From an uncultured Lachnospiraceae bacterium (GTDB lineage Bacteria > Bacillota > Clostridia > Lachnospirales > Lachnospiraceae), in contig CANPOY010000021.1 of assembly GCA_947575805.1 (NCBI GenBank), positions 1 to 46,730 on the forward strand: 46,730 nt of DNA, written 5' to 3'. Both the position numbers and the translations under genes were made by a program. How positions within the stretch are numbered: the stretch's first letter is position 1; each line of letters opens with the position of its first letter. Positions 1-7,154 of this stretch are shown one piece after another. The notes beneath the pieces were generated by a model, which was not told the DNA's origin, ran no database searches, and worked only from the letters and a program-made list of their open reading frames with translations.

Positions 1-8
1 AAAAACTT

Positions 9-60
9 CACCTCCTGTGTTGATTGACCGGTCATATATAGTACGTTAAAAAATGTAAAA
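9..60 (-). promoter_or_regulatory. Promoter, operator-like palindrome and RBS of a gene off the left edge
   Basis: Read on the minus strand, an AT-rich TATATA stretch (35-40) runs into the perfect palindrome TGACCGGTCA (25-34). A consensus ribosome binding site AGGAGGTG (9-16) follows, about 8 bases before the window ends. A start codon is therefore expected just beyond position 1. TGACCGGTCA-type palindromes are typical of TetR-family operators, so the missing gene is probably under TetR-type repression. The TetR gene at 1393-1995 has a different palindrome at its own promoter, so I do not assign this site to it. Confidence 0.4.
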
Positions 61-248
61 ACACTGATATTTTTTAGAAATTTCTTGAGAGCATCTGTTC
101 TGATTTATTTTACACCTATTTCGCTTGCTATCAATATGTCATGCTCTTGTTCTCATTTTTTCTTTACGACTGAAATTGTATCAGCATTAAAAAATCGGGC
201 AAGAACATTATGAAGGCGTACAAACAAGATTACCAAAGTGGCAAGCAG

Positions 249-380
249 GGCAAGTGTGGCCACACTTGCCATTTTTGACTGGCTGGGGGGCCGCCTCGAC
301 CACCAAAACAGGGCGGCCCCCAGTGGACTCCGGCCATATCGCAGAAAAACCGCCGCTTTAAGTTTCCCCAATAGCGGCGG
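249..380. other. Cluster of three inverted repeats (possible oriT or end of a mobile element)
   Basis: Three strong secondary structures lie within 132 bases: a perfect 22-bp palindrome at 249-270 with arms GGCAAGTGTGG/CCACACTTGCC; a 10-bp stem GGGGGCCGCC/GGCGGCCCCC (286-295 with 312-321, loop of about 16); and an 8-bp stem CCGCCGCT/AGCGGCGG (350-357 with 373-380). The block is much more GC-rich than its surroundings. An 82-codon minus-strand frame (153-401) with one hydrophobic stretch crosses it, but its composition follows the repeats, so I do not call it a gene. Stacked inverted repeats like these occur at transfer origins and element ends; no relaxase is visible in the window. Confidence 0.45.
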
Positions 381-419
381 TCTGGTGTAGGTTGGCTCCA
401 TTCTTTAGGTGTCGTGTTA

Positions 420-611
420 TTATGCCCTTGTCAAATACACTAACCCATTTTCTAACACGATTTTTGACATCGTAGCTTCATTTGCTTCAAATGCCTGCTT
501 CACAGCGGCAGACAGCTTATGAGGACATACCTTTCCTGCAATTTCAACATATACCGTGATATAGACATTAGGCTCAAAGAGATTTGGGCGTTCCGATACA
601 ATTTCATTCAT
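420..611 (-). pseudogene. N-terminal fragment of a condensation-domain-like (alcohol acetyltransferase-type) acyltransferase
   Basis: The frame starts MNEIVSERPNLFEPNVY and stays open for only 63 codons. From memory this opening resembles the N-terminus of clostridial proteins annotated as alcohol acetyltransferase or condensation-domain proteins, which run to several hundred residues; this was not searched. The similarity seems to end near VLENGLVY and the frame stops a few codons later, next to the GC-rich inverted-repeat block. This looks like a gene cut by an insertion or deletion at about 420-440. It lies 10 bases downstream of the short-chain dehydrogenase on the same strand and was probably the third gene of that TetR-controlled operon. 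The fragment is too short to be active. Confidence 0.45.
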
Positions 612-620
612 TTTCTACCC

Positions 621-1382
621 TCATAAATATTTTCTGATACCATGCAGCCAAACCTTCATGGTTAATTTCTGTGGCAATATCTTTACATTAAGATGTTGGC
701 ATTTTACATAGAGTGAACAGACAGACATATCCCTACCTTTTTTGGCATCCTTCAATGCCTTTTTTACCACTTTTTCGGGGGCAACAATTCCAGGGAAATG
801 CACCTTTTTACCATCAATCTCTTTTGACAGCATTGCTGTATCCACCCAACTTGGACAAACAGCCGTTACCGTAATTCCAGATGGCTTCAGCTCTGCGTTC
901 AAAGCACGGGAGTAACTTCGTTCAAATGCTTTTGTGGCAGCATATAAATTGATATATGGTACAGGCTGAAATGCGGAAGCAGAAGAAATATTCAGTATCT
1001 TTGCTCCCTTTTCCATAAACGGAATGCAGATATTGATAAGCTCGACAGGTGCTTTACAATTTAGGTCAATCGTCTGATTGATTTCCGAAATAGAAAACTC
1101 TGCCGATGGCGCCATTTTTGCGATTCCTGCATTATTCACTAACCATAAGACAGATGTTGTTTGTTCTCTTAGAAAATCTGAAATAGATAATATATCTGTG
1201 TCCTCTGTTAAGTCCTTGTATATAGGAACGATTTTTTCTCCATATTCTTTTTTCAGTTCAAGAAGCCGTCCTTGATTTCTGCCAATCACCCATATTTCAT
1301 CAAGCGCTTCTCTCATAAGTTCGCGGACAAATATCTGTCCTATGCCGCCAGACGCACCTGTTATCATTGCTATTTTTTTCAT
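621..1382 (-). CDS. Short-chain dehydrogenase/reductase (SDR family)
   Basis: This 253-residue protein is a classical SDR. It has the nucleotide-binding TGASGGIG motif near residues 8-15, an NNAG motif after the fourth strand, and the catalytic Ser plus YAATK (YxxxK) further on. The family uses NAD(P)H to oxidise or reduce carbonyl or hydroxyl substrates in the cytoplasm; the substrate cannot be read from the sequence. The start at 1382 (MKKIAM) is chosen because AAAGGAG stands 5 bases before it, whereas the longer frame to 1403 overlaps the upstream gene. It lies 10 bases after the TetR gene, so the two are probably co-transcribed and the regulator probably controls this enzyme. Confidence 0.88.
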   Translation of the reverse strand: MKKIAMITGASGGIGQIFVRELMREALDEIWVIGRNQGRLLELKKEYGEKIVPIYKDLTEDTDILSISDFLREQTTSVLWLVNNAGIAKMAPSAEFSISEINQTIDLNCKAPVELINICIPFMEKGAKILNISSASAFQPVPYINLYAATKAFERSYSRALNAELKPSGITVTAVCPSWVDTAMLSKEIDGKKVHFPGIVAPEKVVKKALKDAKKGRDMSVCSLYVKCQHLNVKILPQKLTMKVWLHGIRKYL

Positions 1383-1392
1383 AAAAACTCCT

Positions 1393-1995
1393 TTACGCTT
1401 CATCTTTTAACAAAATACGGGCTAAATCTTCCTCAGAAATCAGTTCGTATTTCGTTGTGAATAACTTTTTAAGGGCGTAGAGGTAAACAACACCCCAAAA
1501 ATAGTCGGCTAATTTCATTGGCATACCATTCACAACGCTTCCTTCTTTTTGTCCTTGAATTATCATTTTTTCGGTAACTTGATACAATTCTGATTGATAA
1601 GTTGTTTCCTCTGAAGCAAATCCCTTTTTCTCAAACATCATCTGTGTATTCAATGCGACCTTGGCTGCATAGGTTTCGTCCTGCATAAGATTAGTCATTA
1701 TGCTTTTGGAAAGTTTGTATATTTTCTTTTTGGCTGATATAGGCAAATGTACAAGAATCTTCAGATTCTTAATATCTTCGCTGTTATTCGTTAAGGTATA
1801 TATTTCGTTGAATAATTCTTCTTTTGACTTGAAATATACATACAGAGTTCCTTGTCCTATACCGATATGTTTTGCTAAATCACTTATCTTTGTGCCAGCA
1901 AAACCATTCTTAGCAAAATAAAGCGTAGAATCATGCAATATTTTAGAACGGGCTTCTTCACGAATTTCTTGACATCTCTCTGAAGATTTCGGCAT
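1393..1995 (-). CDS. TetR/AcrR-family transcriptional regulator
   Basis: This 200-residue protein has an N-terminal TetR helix-turn-helix: residues about 15-60 contain FAKNGFAGTKISDLAKHIGI followed by GQGTLYVYFKSKEELF, the usual recognition-helix pattern. The rest is a helical ligand-binding and dimerisation domain with no recognisable ligand signature. The start at 1995 (MPKSSER) has AAGGAGG 8 bases upstream; the longer frame to 2091 runs through the promoter and is rejected. A perfect palindrome sits between the promoter and this start, so autorepression is likely. The SDR gene follows after 10 bases, which suggests the regulator controls that reductase and the truncated acyltransferase beyond it. 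Confidence 0.9.
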   Translation of the reverse strand: MPKSSERCQEIREEARSKILHDSTLYFAKNGFAGTKISDLAKHIGIGQGTLYVYFKSKEELFNEIYTLTNNSEDIKNLKILVHLPISAKKKIYKLSKSIMTNLMQDETYAAKVALNTQMMFEKKGFASEETTYQSELYQVTEKMIIQGQKEGSVVNGMPMKLADYFWGVVYLYALKKLFTTKYELISEEDLARILLKDEA

Positions 1996-2014
1996 TTTAC
2001 CATCCTCCTTATTG

Positions 2015-2064
2015 AATGAATATTTATTCATTGATATTTTAATAGCAAAAATGTTTTTTGTCAA
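2015..2064 (-). promoter_or_regulatory. Promoter and palindromic operator of the tetR-SDR unit
   Basis: On the minus strand there is a consensus -35 TTGACA (2059-2064), a 17-bp spacer and -10 TAAAAT (2036-2041). Just downstream is a perfect 18-bp palindrome with arms AATGAATA/TATTCATT around two central bases (2015-2032). It covers the expected transcription start and lies upstream of the regulator's RBS. This position fits autorepression by the TetR protein; binding is inferred. Confidence 0.75.
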
Positions 2065-2169
2065 TCCATTTGGCTGAATGTTCACGAACATATTACTTTA
2101 AGCGGTCGCCTCACTATAACTCCCCGAAAAGAAAAGCGACAGAGCTTTAACCCTCTGCCGCCATATCGC

Positions 2170-2463
2170 CTATGCGAAAATGATTTCCTCATTCACAATC
2201 TCCATCGCACAAGCCCGTATACTATTGAGCCTACCGCTTGTGAGAAGATTGATGTATGTAACCCTGCGGTGCTGTTTCAGATAGTCCAAATGCCGCTGTC
2301 CCCATATTTCTATCGGTTGTTCTTCCTCAGTGGGTAAGCTTAAATCTGGAATAAGATACCCATTTTCCTCGTGGTATGTGCCGCCTAACTGTTCAAATAA
2401 TGATTTCTTATGCAAAAACTCCTTTTCTGTATGGTTTGGTTTATGCAGGGTATCTGCAAGCAA
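2170..2463 (-). pseudogene. TnpV-like transposon protein, probably degraded at both ends
   Basis: The 97-codon frame contains FEQLGGTYHEENGYLIPDLSLP, then IWGQRHLDYLKQHRRVTY and LLTSGRLN, which is the pattern of TnpV, a small protein of clostridial transposons. The normal start (Met-Lys-Ser-Leu-Phe-Glu-Gln) has become Lys-Lys-Ser here, and the frame can only begin at a TTG further upstream. The usual C-terminal segment after the LN motif is replaced by unrelated residues before the stop. Both points suggest a non-functional relic. Its role in transposition is not established. It marks this AT-rich region as having carried clostridial mobile DNA. Confidence 0.6.
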
Positions 2464-2494
2464 TGTATCAGCAGGCTGTATGTATATGTTATCT

Positions 2495-2581
2495 TTAAAT
2501 TAAGTAATCCCCCTGTATGTATCCCTGTAACTCTCGAATCAAATCATCGGGAAAAAGTTTTGATGCGTTGATATATTTCAT
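2495..2581 (-). pseudogene. N-terminal fragment of a CD3324-family (Mor-like regulator) protein
   Basis: A 28-codon frame begins MKYINASKLFPDDLIRELQG and continues to YIQGDYLI before a stop, with GGAGGAGG upstream of the start. It matches the N-terminal pattern I associate with the small clostridial CD3324 family (helix-turn-helix, Mor-like), which is normally about 85-110 residues. Here the DNA-binding C-terminal half is missing and the TnpV-like remnant follows. I read it as a truncated gene, not a micro-protein. Confidence 0.45.
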
Positions 2582-2663
2582 TCAGGCCTCCTCCTTGACT
2601 GTTTTGATCAAGTTGCAAGGCCGATGAAGTGAATCAGGTGACTATGATTACTTCATGTATAGG

Positions 2664-3266
2664 TCAGATTTCTTTCGCATGGTCTGTTATATTCGATTTT
2701 ACCACGATCCGGCGTTCCCCGGCAATCCGCCATTCGTGGATGCCGGTATCACCGGTGACAAAGCTTATATCACTGTCAACAGGCAGACGAAAGAATGCAC
2801 GGTATAGCTGATTTACCATTCCTCCGTGGGTAACGATTGCAACGGTCGCATCAGGGTCAGTTTCCGATATGATTTTTGACAACATATATTCTGCCCGACA
2901 GCGAAACTCAAGCATTGATTCCTGCTCATATACAGAAGCATGAAGCGGAAGGTTTTTTACCGGCGGATATTTCTCTCTGGCAACAGCCCGCTCCAATCCG
3001 GCAATCAAACCATTGTTGAACTCCATCAGTCTTTCGTCAGCAGTCAGCGGTATACCGGTGGCGTCGGACAGATGTCCGGCTGTTTGATATGCCCGTTTTA
3101 GCGTACTGCAATAAATGGCTGAAATGTCATAATTCTCTTTCACATAACAAGCCATGGCTGCCGCCTGCCTGTGTCCTCGTTCTGTCAGTTCGAAATCAGC
3201 CCGTCCTTCATGGACATCCAGCAGATCAGCTTCAGATTCACCGTGCCGAATAACTAAAATACGCAT
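2664..3266 (-). CDS. Histidine phosphatase family protein (phosphoglycerate mutase-like)
   Basis: The 200-residue protein opens with MRILVIRHGES, the RHG motif whose histidine becomes phosphorylated in this family. It has the later family histidine in VAIVTHGGMVNQL and a mid-protein acidic stretch LMEFNNGL. Family members remove phosphate from sugars, nucleotides or cofactors, or act as mutases. The short length, without the long mutase insertions, favours a phosphatase; the substrate is unknown. The start at 3266 is preceded by AGGAGGAATAGACAA, a strong RBS. It follows the P-loop kinase-like gene by 45 bases on the same strand, so the two are probably co-transcribed from the promoter at 4036-4065. 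Confidence 0.88.
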   Translation of the reverse strand: MRILVIRHGESEADLLDVHEGRADFELTERGHRQAAAMACYVKENYDISAIYCSTLKRAYQTAGHLSDATGIPLTADERLMEFNNGLIAGLERAVAREKYPPVKNLPLHASVYEQESMLEFRCRAEYMLSKIISETDPDATVAIVTHGGMVNQLYRAFFRLPVDSDISFVTGDTGIHEWRIAGERRIVVKSNITDHAKEI

Positions 3267-3311
3267 TTGTCTATTCCTCCTGCTCCTCTGTCAGTAAACT
3301 TATATCCTCGC

Positions 3312-3992
3312 TTATTTCCCTTCCTCCAGGCCAAAGTGCTTTGCCAGAATCGACACTACTTCTTCCCTCGTATCATTTTCAAAATCCGAACGGGTATAAG
3401 TAAAAAAGCCCGTATGCGCCCAGTCGGTCTCCAGCGGAGGATGATACAATGCCCAGGAATTAAAGTTTTTCAGTGTCGCTTCCGGATCGGGACTAAGCTG
3501 GATCTGCTCCATCATGAATTTCTTATCCGGGTCATCCCGATCAAAAAAACGGGTGGCACAAATATCCGCCGGATCACAAAGCATGATGGCCACGCGGTTA
3601 TATGCCGAAATCTCCCTCAGTACATTCGGTGGTATATTGGTATCCACAATGACCTTTTTTCCGGATGCTGCCAGCCTGAGCAGCTCCAAAATCTCAATTT
3701 CCATACATTCCTTGGAAACATGGTCCGTCCAGTTCCAATGTTCTTCCGGAGTCATATTGAGCCATTCCTGCCAGCCGCTCATTGTGTCAAAATAGCACAG
3801 ACCAGGCTGCTTCCAACGCGACAGCTTATTCCGTGGAAATATATCATGAAAGTTTTCACCGCAATGAACCATATCATACCGCTGGGCCAGCATCCTGACC
3901 ATTGTGGATTTTCCTGCATAGCTGTGTCCGTTAATAAAATAAACATTTTGCAGATAATGTTGAATTAAATTATCGCTTAACTGTATTTTCAT
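3312..3992 (-). CDS. P-loop NTPase, kinase-like
   Basis: The protein (about 226 residues from MKIQLSD) carries a Walker A motif GHSYAGKST near residues 24-32. A hydrophobic strand KKVIVDTNIP near the middle could supply the Walker B aspartate. Length and layout fit small nucleoside or sugar kinase-like AAA proteins, which bind ATP and phosphorylate a small molecule, but I do not recognise a specific family. An RBS (AAAGGAG) lies just before the ATG at 3992; an alternative start at 4013 has none. The gene has its own strong promoter and is followed by the histidine phosphatase, a kinase-then-phosphatase pairing. Confidence 0.75.
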   Translation of the reverse strand: MKIQLSDNLIQHYLQNVYFINGHSYAGKSTMVRMLAQRYDMVHCGENFHDIFPRNKLSRWKQPGLCYFDTMSGWQEWLNMTPEEHWNWTDHVSKECMEIEILELLRLAASGKKVIVDTNIPPNVLREISAYNRVAIMLCDPADICATRFFDRDDPDKKFMMEQIQLSPDPEATLKNFNSWALYHPPLETDWAHTGFFTYTRSDFENDTREEVVSILAKHFGLEEGK

Positions 3993-4035
3993 TTTTCTCC
4001 TTTCGAAAATCATTTTTTTATGTTCCTGCTCTTAT

Positions 4036-4065
4036 ATTATAAAGCTTTCCTCATGAATTAGTCAA
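4036..4065 (-). promoter_or_regulatory. Promoter for the kinase-like/histidine phosphatase pair
   Basis: On the minus strand, -35 TTGACT (4060-4065), an 18-bp spacer and a perfect -10 TATAAT (4036-4041) lie 44 bases upstream of the start at 3992. This is a near-consensus housekeeping promoter. Confidence 0.7.
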
Positions 4066-4413
4066 ATTTCAGTATGCCACATTTAAAACATTTATACTTT
4101 CGCAGGGTTTTCTGGTAATTCGTTTCTGATTGCTAAAAAATAGGTAACACACAGTTGCACTTTACCCTAAATATGTATAAAATCAAATAAAACAGATTGT
4201 TGCAATGGAACAGAACCAGTTGCAACCTGCATAAAACGAATGCTGCCAATGAAAAGCTGATTATCAGTTTCAATTACGGACGCAAAGCCCAAGATCGAAA
4301 ACCGATATACCGATTGCTCCGTCATTATACAGCTTAAGCGACAAGTGGATAATTCCTTACTGGCTGTAAGGGATATGAACCATAAATATATTGTGTTAGA
4401 TTGGAGGATAAAA
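4066..4413. other. Non-coding stretch with one imperfect hairpin
   Basis: No gene is supported in this stretch of about 350 bases. It contains an inverted repeat at 4199-4226: arms GTTGCAATGG and CCAGTTGCAAC, 7-base loop, one bulged G. No T-run follows, so it is not a terminator; an operator or a remnant of mobile DNA is possible. The last part (about 4270-4345) has open codons that may be the decayed end of a coding region, but I cannot name it. Confidence 0.35.
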
Positions 4414-5121
4414 ATGGCGATATGGAATCCTTGGCGTGGCTGTCATCGTTACAGTACAGGCTGCAAATTTTGCTATATACATAAAGGGGATTATAAAAGG
4501 GGAATTGACACAAACATGATTAGGCAAACCGAAAAATTTTATGCCCCTATTGAAAAAACACAAAATGGAGCTTATAAAATGAAATCCGGTCAAACGGTTT
4601 ATGTATGTTTTTCATCAGACTTCTTAATAGAGGACGCTGATCAGTGGCGTACCGAATGCTGGAAAATGATACGGGAACGCTCCGACCTACATTTTCTTTT
4701 TCTAACAAAGCGGATTGAAAGGTTTTCGGATTGTATTCCGCTGGATTGGAAAAATGGGTATGATAATGTTACGGTTGGCTGCACGATTGAAAATCAGGAA
4801 AACGCAGATTACCGATTAAGTATTTTTTCCAGCCTGCCCATTAGACACAAAAATATCATTTGCCAACCGTTGATTGAAAACATCAATCTCTCTGCATATT
4901 TACATGATATAGAATTAGTTGTTGTTGGCGGGGAATCTGATAAAAATGCAAGACCACTTAACTATGACTGGGTACTGCAGATGCGGCAACAATGTATTTC
5001 CCATAACGTACATTTTCAGTTTCGGCAATGCGGTACACATTTTATCAAAGACGGAAAATTATATACCTTAAAAGTTCGTGATTTATGCAATCAAGCAAAA
5101 AAGGCAAATATAGACTTCTAA
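4414..5121 (+). CDS. DUF5131 family protein (phage Gp37/Gp68-like)
   Basis: The 235-residue protein opens with MAIWNPWRGCHRYSTGC followed by KFCYIHKGD, the signature of DUF5131. Three cysteines (C10, C17, C20) sit in a CxxxxxxCxxC arrangement that could ligate an iron-sulfur cluster or zinc. These proteins are often described as related to radical SAM proteins of the phage Gp37/Gp68 type, but no reaction is established. Later motifs include TVGCTIENQENADYR and VVVGGESD. The start at 4414 is fixed by GGAGG 6 bases upstream; the longer frame from 4345 lacks an RBS. It is followed by an AraC regulator and a small cysteine-containing protein on the same strand, a probable three-gene unit. Confidence 0.85.
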   Translation: MAIWNPWRGCHRYSTGCKFCYIHKGDYKRGIDTNMIRQTEKFYAPIEKTQNGAYKMKSGQTVYVCFSSDFLIEDADQWRTECWKMIRERSDLHFLFLTKRIERFSDCIPLDWKNGYDNVTVGCTIENQENADYRLSIFSSLPIRHKNIICQPLIENINLSAYLHDIELVVVGGESDKNARPLNYDWVLQMRQQCISHNVHFQFRQCGTHFIKDGKLYTLKVRDLCNQAKKANIDF

Positions 5122-5201
5122 TACTCTCTTTTTGGTGCATGAAAAGAGAGGCAGTAAACAGCCTAAAGAAGTATGATTATCACTGGAAAGGGATAAAAGA
5201 A

Positions 5202-6050
5202 ATGGAATGGATAGAAAAACTAAATAAAACAATTTCTTATATTGAGGGACATCTTGCAGAAGAAATAAGCTATGATGAGCTTGCACACATAGCATGTTGC
5301 TCGACATACCACTTTCAAAGAATGTTTGCATATATGGCGGGTATTCCACTTTCAGAATATATCCGTCGCAGGCGAATGTCTTTAGCTGCTGTTGAACTGC
5401 AAAGCGGAAAGGAAAAAATCATTGATATTGGTATGAAATATGGTTATGCTTCTCCGACTGCATTTAACAGGGCATTTCAAAGTGTGCATGGCATAGCTCC
5501 GTCAATGGTCAGAAAAGGAGGAACGCCTATGAAATCTTATCCCCCTATCAGCTTCAAAATAACCGTAAAAGGAGTAGAGGAATTGAATTATCGAATTGAA
5601 GAAAGAGCCGCCTTTCGCATTGTGGGTGTATCCCATCCACTGGATAAGGAATTAGAAAACAATTTCACAGCCGTACCGCAAATGTGGCAAAATGCAGCTA
5701 TAAACGGCACGTTTGAAAAGATTACACCGCTTATGAATAGTCAGCCTATGGGTGTCTTAGGTGTAAGCGTTTGCAATGACAAAGAGAAATGGCGATATTT
5801 TATAGCTGTATCCTCATCTATTGACATCGATAATTCCTTAGAAGAGTATGTTATTCCCGCCTGCACATGGGCTATTTTTAGCGGAACCGGTACAGGTATG
5901 TCAATTCAGGAATTAGAACAACGCATTATAACAGAATGGCTTCCAACGTCCGGATTTGAATTTGATAACGCTCCGGATATAGAAGTCTATCTAAATCCCG
6001 ACCCCAATAATATGCAGTATGAAGTATGGTTGCCAATCAGAAAATCATGA
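5202..6050 (+). CDS. AraC-family regulator with GyrI-like ligand-binding domain
   Basis: This 282-residue protein has an N-terminal AraC/XylS double helix-turn-helix (residues about 8-108: EISYDELAHIACCSTYHFQRMF, then IGMKYGYASPTAFNRAF). A C-terminal GyrI-like/effector-binding domain (about 125-282) follows, with motifs such as RIVGVSHPL and a closing YEVWLPI. The architecture is that of the Rob/SoxS-related multidrug or small-molecule sensors. The start at 5202 (MEWIEKLNK) has AAAGGG about 9 bases upstream; the longer frame from 5085 overlaps DUF5131 without an RBS. It lies 80 bases after DUF5131 and 9 bases before the next gene. Target and ligand are unknown. Confidence 0.9.
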   Translation: MEWIEKLNKTISYIEGHLAEEISYDELAHIACCSTYHFQRMFAYMAGIPLSEYIRRRRMSLAAVELQSGKEKIIDIGMKYGYASPTAFNRAFQSVHGIAPSMVRKGGTPMKSYPPISFKITVKGVEELNYRIEERAAFRIVGVSHPLDKELENNFTAVPQMWQNAAINGTFEKITPLMNSQPMGVLGVSVCNDKEKWRYFIAVSSSIDIDNSLEEYVIPACTWAIFSGTGTGMSIQELEQRIITEWLPTSGFEFDNAPDIEVYLNPDPNNMQYEVWLPIRKS

Positions 6051-6059
6051 GGTTGTAAT

Positions 6060-6536
6060 ATGACAGATAAAAACTATAATGAATTTTTAGAAACTACAGG
6101 TACAGGAAGGTATTTTGTGGAAGAAATAAATGACCTTCTTCTGGATAGCAACTGCAAACGTGAGATCAAAACAGCTAAAAGCGGTTTTACCGTTTCGTAT
6201 CTTTTGCAGGATACAAAAAAGACATTAGCTACTTTCGTTTGCAGAAAAACGGGAATCAAGATTAGAATTTTCCCCCAGCGTCTTAATGAATATATGGAGT
6301 TTTTAGACACGCTTCCGGCAAAAATGAAAAAAGAAATTTCAAAAGCGTCTGCCTGCAAGCGACTTGTAAACCCCAATGACTGCAATCCTAAATGTGTTAC
6401 GGGATATGATTTTATCATGGATAGGGAACACTATCAAAAATGCAGATACATGGCTTTCATGCCGTCTATAACCGAAGAAAGTACGCCTTACATCAAAATT
6501 TTTTTACAAAATGAGCTTGGCTCATTAAAAGGATAA
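6060..6536 (+). CDS. Conserved hypothetical protein with a C-terminal cysteine cluster
   Basis: The 158-residue protein has no membrane segment. Its N-terminal half is alpha/beta with YLLQDTKKTLATFVCRKTG. The C-terminal part has a cysteine cluster ACKRLVNPNDCNPKC followed by HYQKCRYMAFMP, which could bind a metal. I recognise this as a small protein often found next to AraC/GyrI regulators in clostridia, but I cannot name a function. It begins 9 bases after the regulator's stop, so it is most likely co-transcribed and possibly a target or partner of it. Base composition is AT-rich like its neighbours. Confidence 0.7.
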   Translation: MTDKNYNEFLETTGTGRYFVEEINDLLLDSNCKREIKTAKSGFTVSYLLQDTKKTLATFVCRKTGIKIRIFPQRLNEYMEFLDTLPAKMKKEISKASACKRLVNPNDCNPKCVTGYDFIMDREHYQKCRYMAFMPSITEESTPYIKIFLQNELGSLKG

Positions 6537-6891
6537 CCCCCAGCAGAAATAGAAAAGCCGTTGTTCGCCGGCAAATTCCCCCTCCATTTCGTTCCGTCCC
6601 TTTCCATCAACATCGAGATGGAGGTTGCTTATGATAATCATCAGTTCGAGCCGTTACAAACTCACTACTCAAAACACATCCACAGCCTTTTGTCATCCTT
6701 TTATAGACAACAACCCGGCGCAGAATGAATACTTTTCATATTTTACCCGTGGAATAAATTTCATCAACTCGTCTACTACAAAATAGCATTCATCATCATC
6801 CCATTCCCCGCCGATCAGAGTGTTGTTCCGCTCCAACCCTGTGCATGTTTCAAACTCCTCGTCCGACATACCCACACTTCCTGCAACATAC
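6537..6891. other. Stretch without an assignable gene, containing a short frame of doubtful status
   Basis: A 60-codon minus-strand frame at 6693-6875 begins MGMSDEEFETCTG and has a protein-like acidic centre (GGEWDDDECYFVV), but no family is recognised and no clear RBS is seen. It may be the tail of a lost gene. The rest of the interval shows no coding signal, RNA structure or repeat that I can support. It ends at the left copy of the rlmH-derived direct repeat. Confidence 0.3.
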
Positions 6892-6923
6892 GCCTTTCGC
6901 CCTTACTTATGATGTGGTTCTCC
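6892..6923. repeat. Left direct repeat matching the 3' end of rlmH (candidate att site)
   Basis: These 32 bases match 10124-10155 with a single mismatch and in the same orientation. The repeat contains the last codons of rlmH (encoding GEPYHK or a variant), its TAA stop and the 11 bases after it. No rlmH gene body is attached here, so this is a duplicated fragment, as expected for an attachment site left by site-specific integration at rlmH. It flanks about 3.2 kb of accessory DNA. Confidence 0.75.
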
Positions 6924-7154
6924 ATAATAACCCTAAGTGCATAAATTTGTCAAATATGATTCAGAGGCACCATTTATACTACTTCATCTTTATATGCTCT
7001 TTGGACATATGTCAATACTTAGTGTTTGGAAGTAATAACCTGCATCTTTATACTCCCTTTCCAGAAAAATGTATGATTTCCAAAATCTATTGTATTTTCT
7101 TACATTTTAATTACAGAGTCTGTACAAGCTCAACTGAACAAAAAACGAAAAACT
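6924..7154. other. Non-coding AT-rich stretch just inside the left att-like repeat
   Basis: About 230 bases with no supported gene on either strand. The frames that cross it have no recognisable composition or RBS. No repeat or hairpin stands out. Confidence 0.4.

Noticed and set aside
153..401. 82-codon minus-strand frame with a hydrophobic stretch as a membrane protein gene
   Set aside because: It spans three strong inverted repeats and its composition follows them; no RBS or family pattern supports translation.
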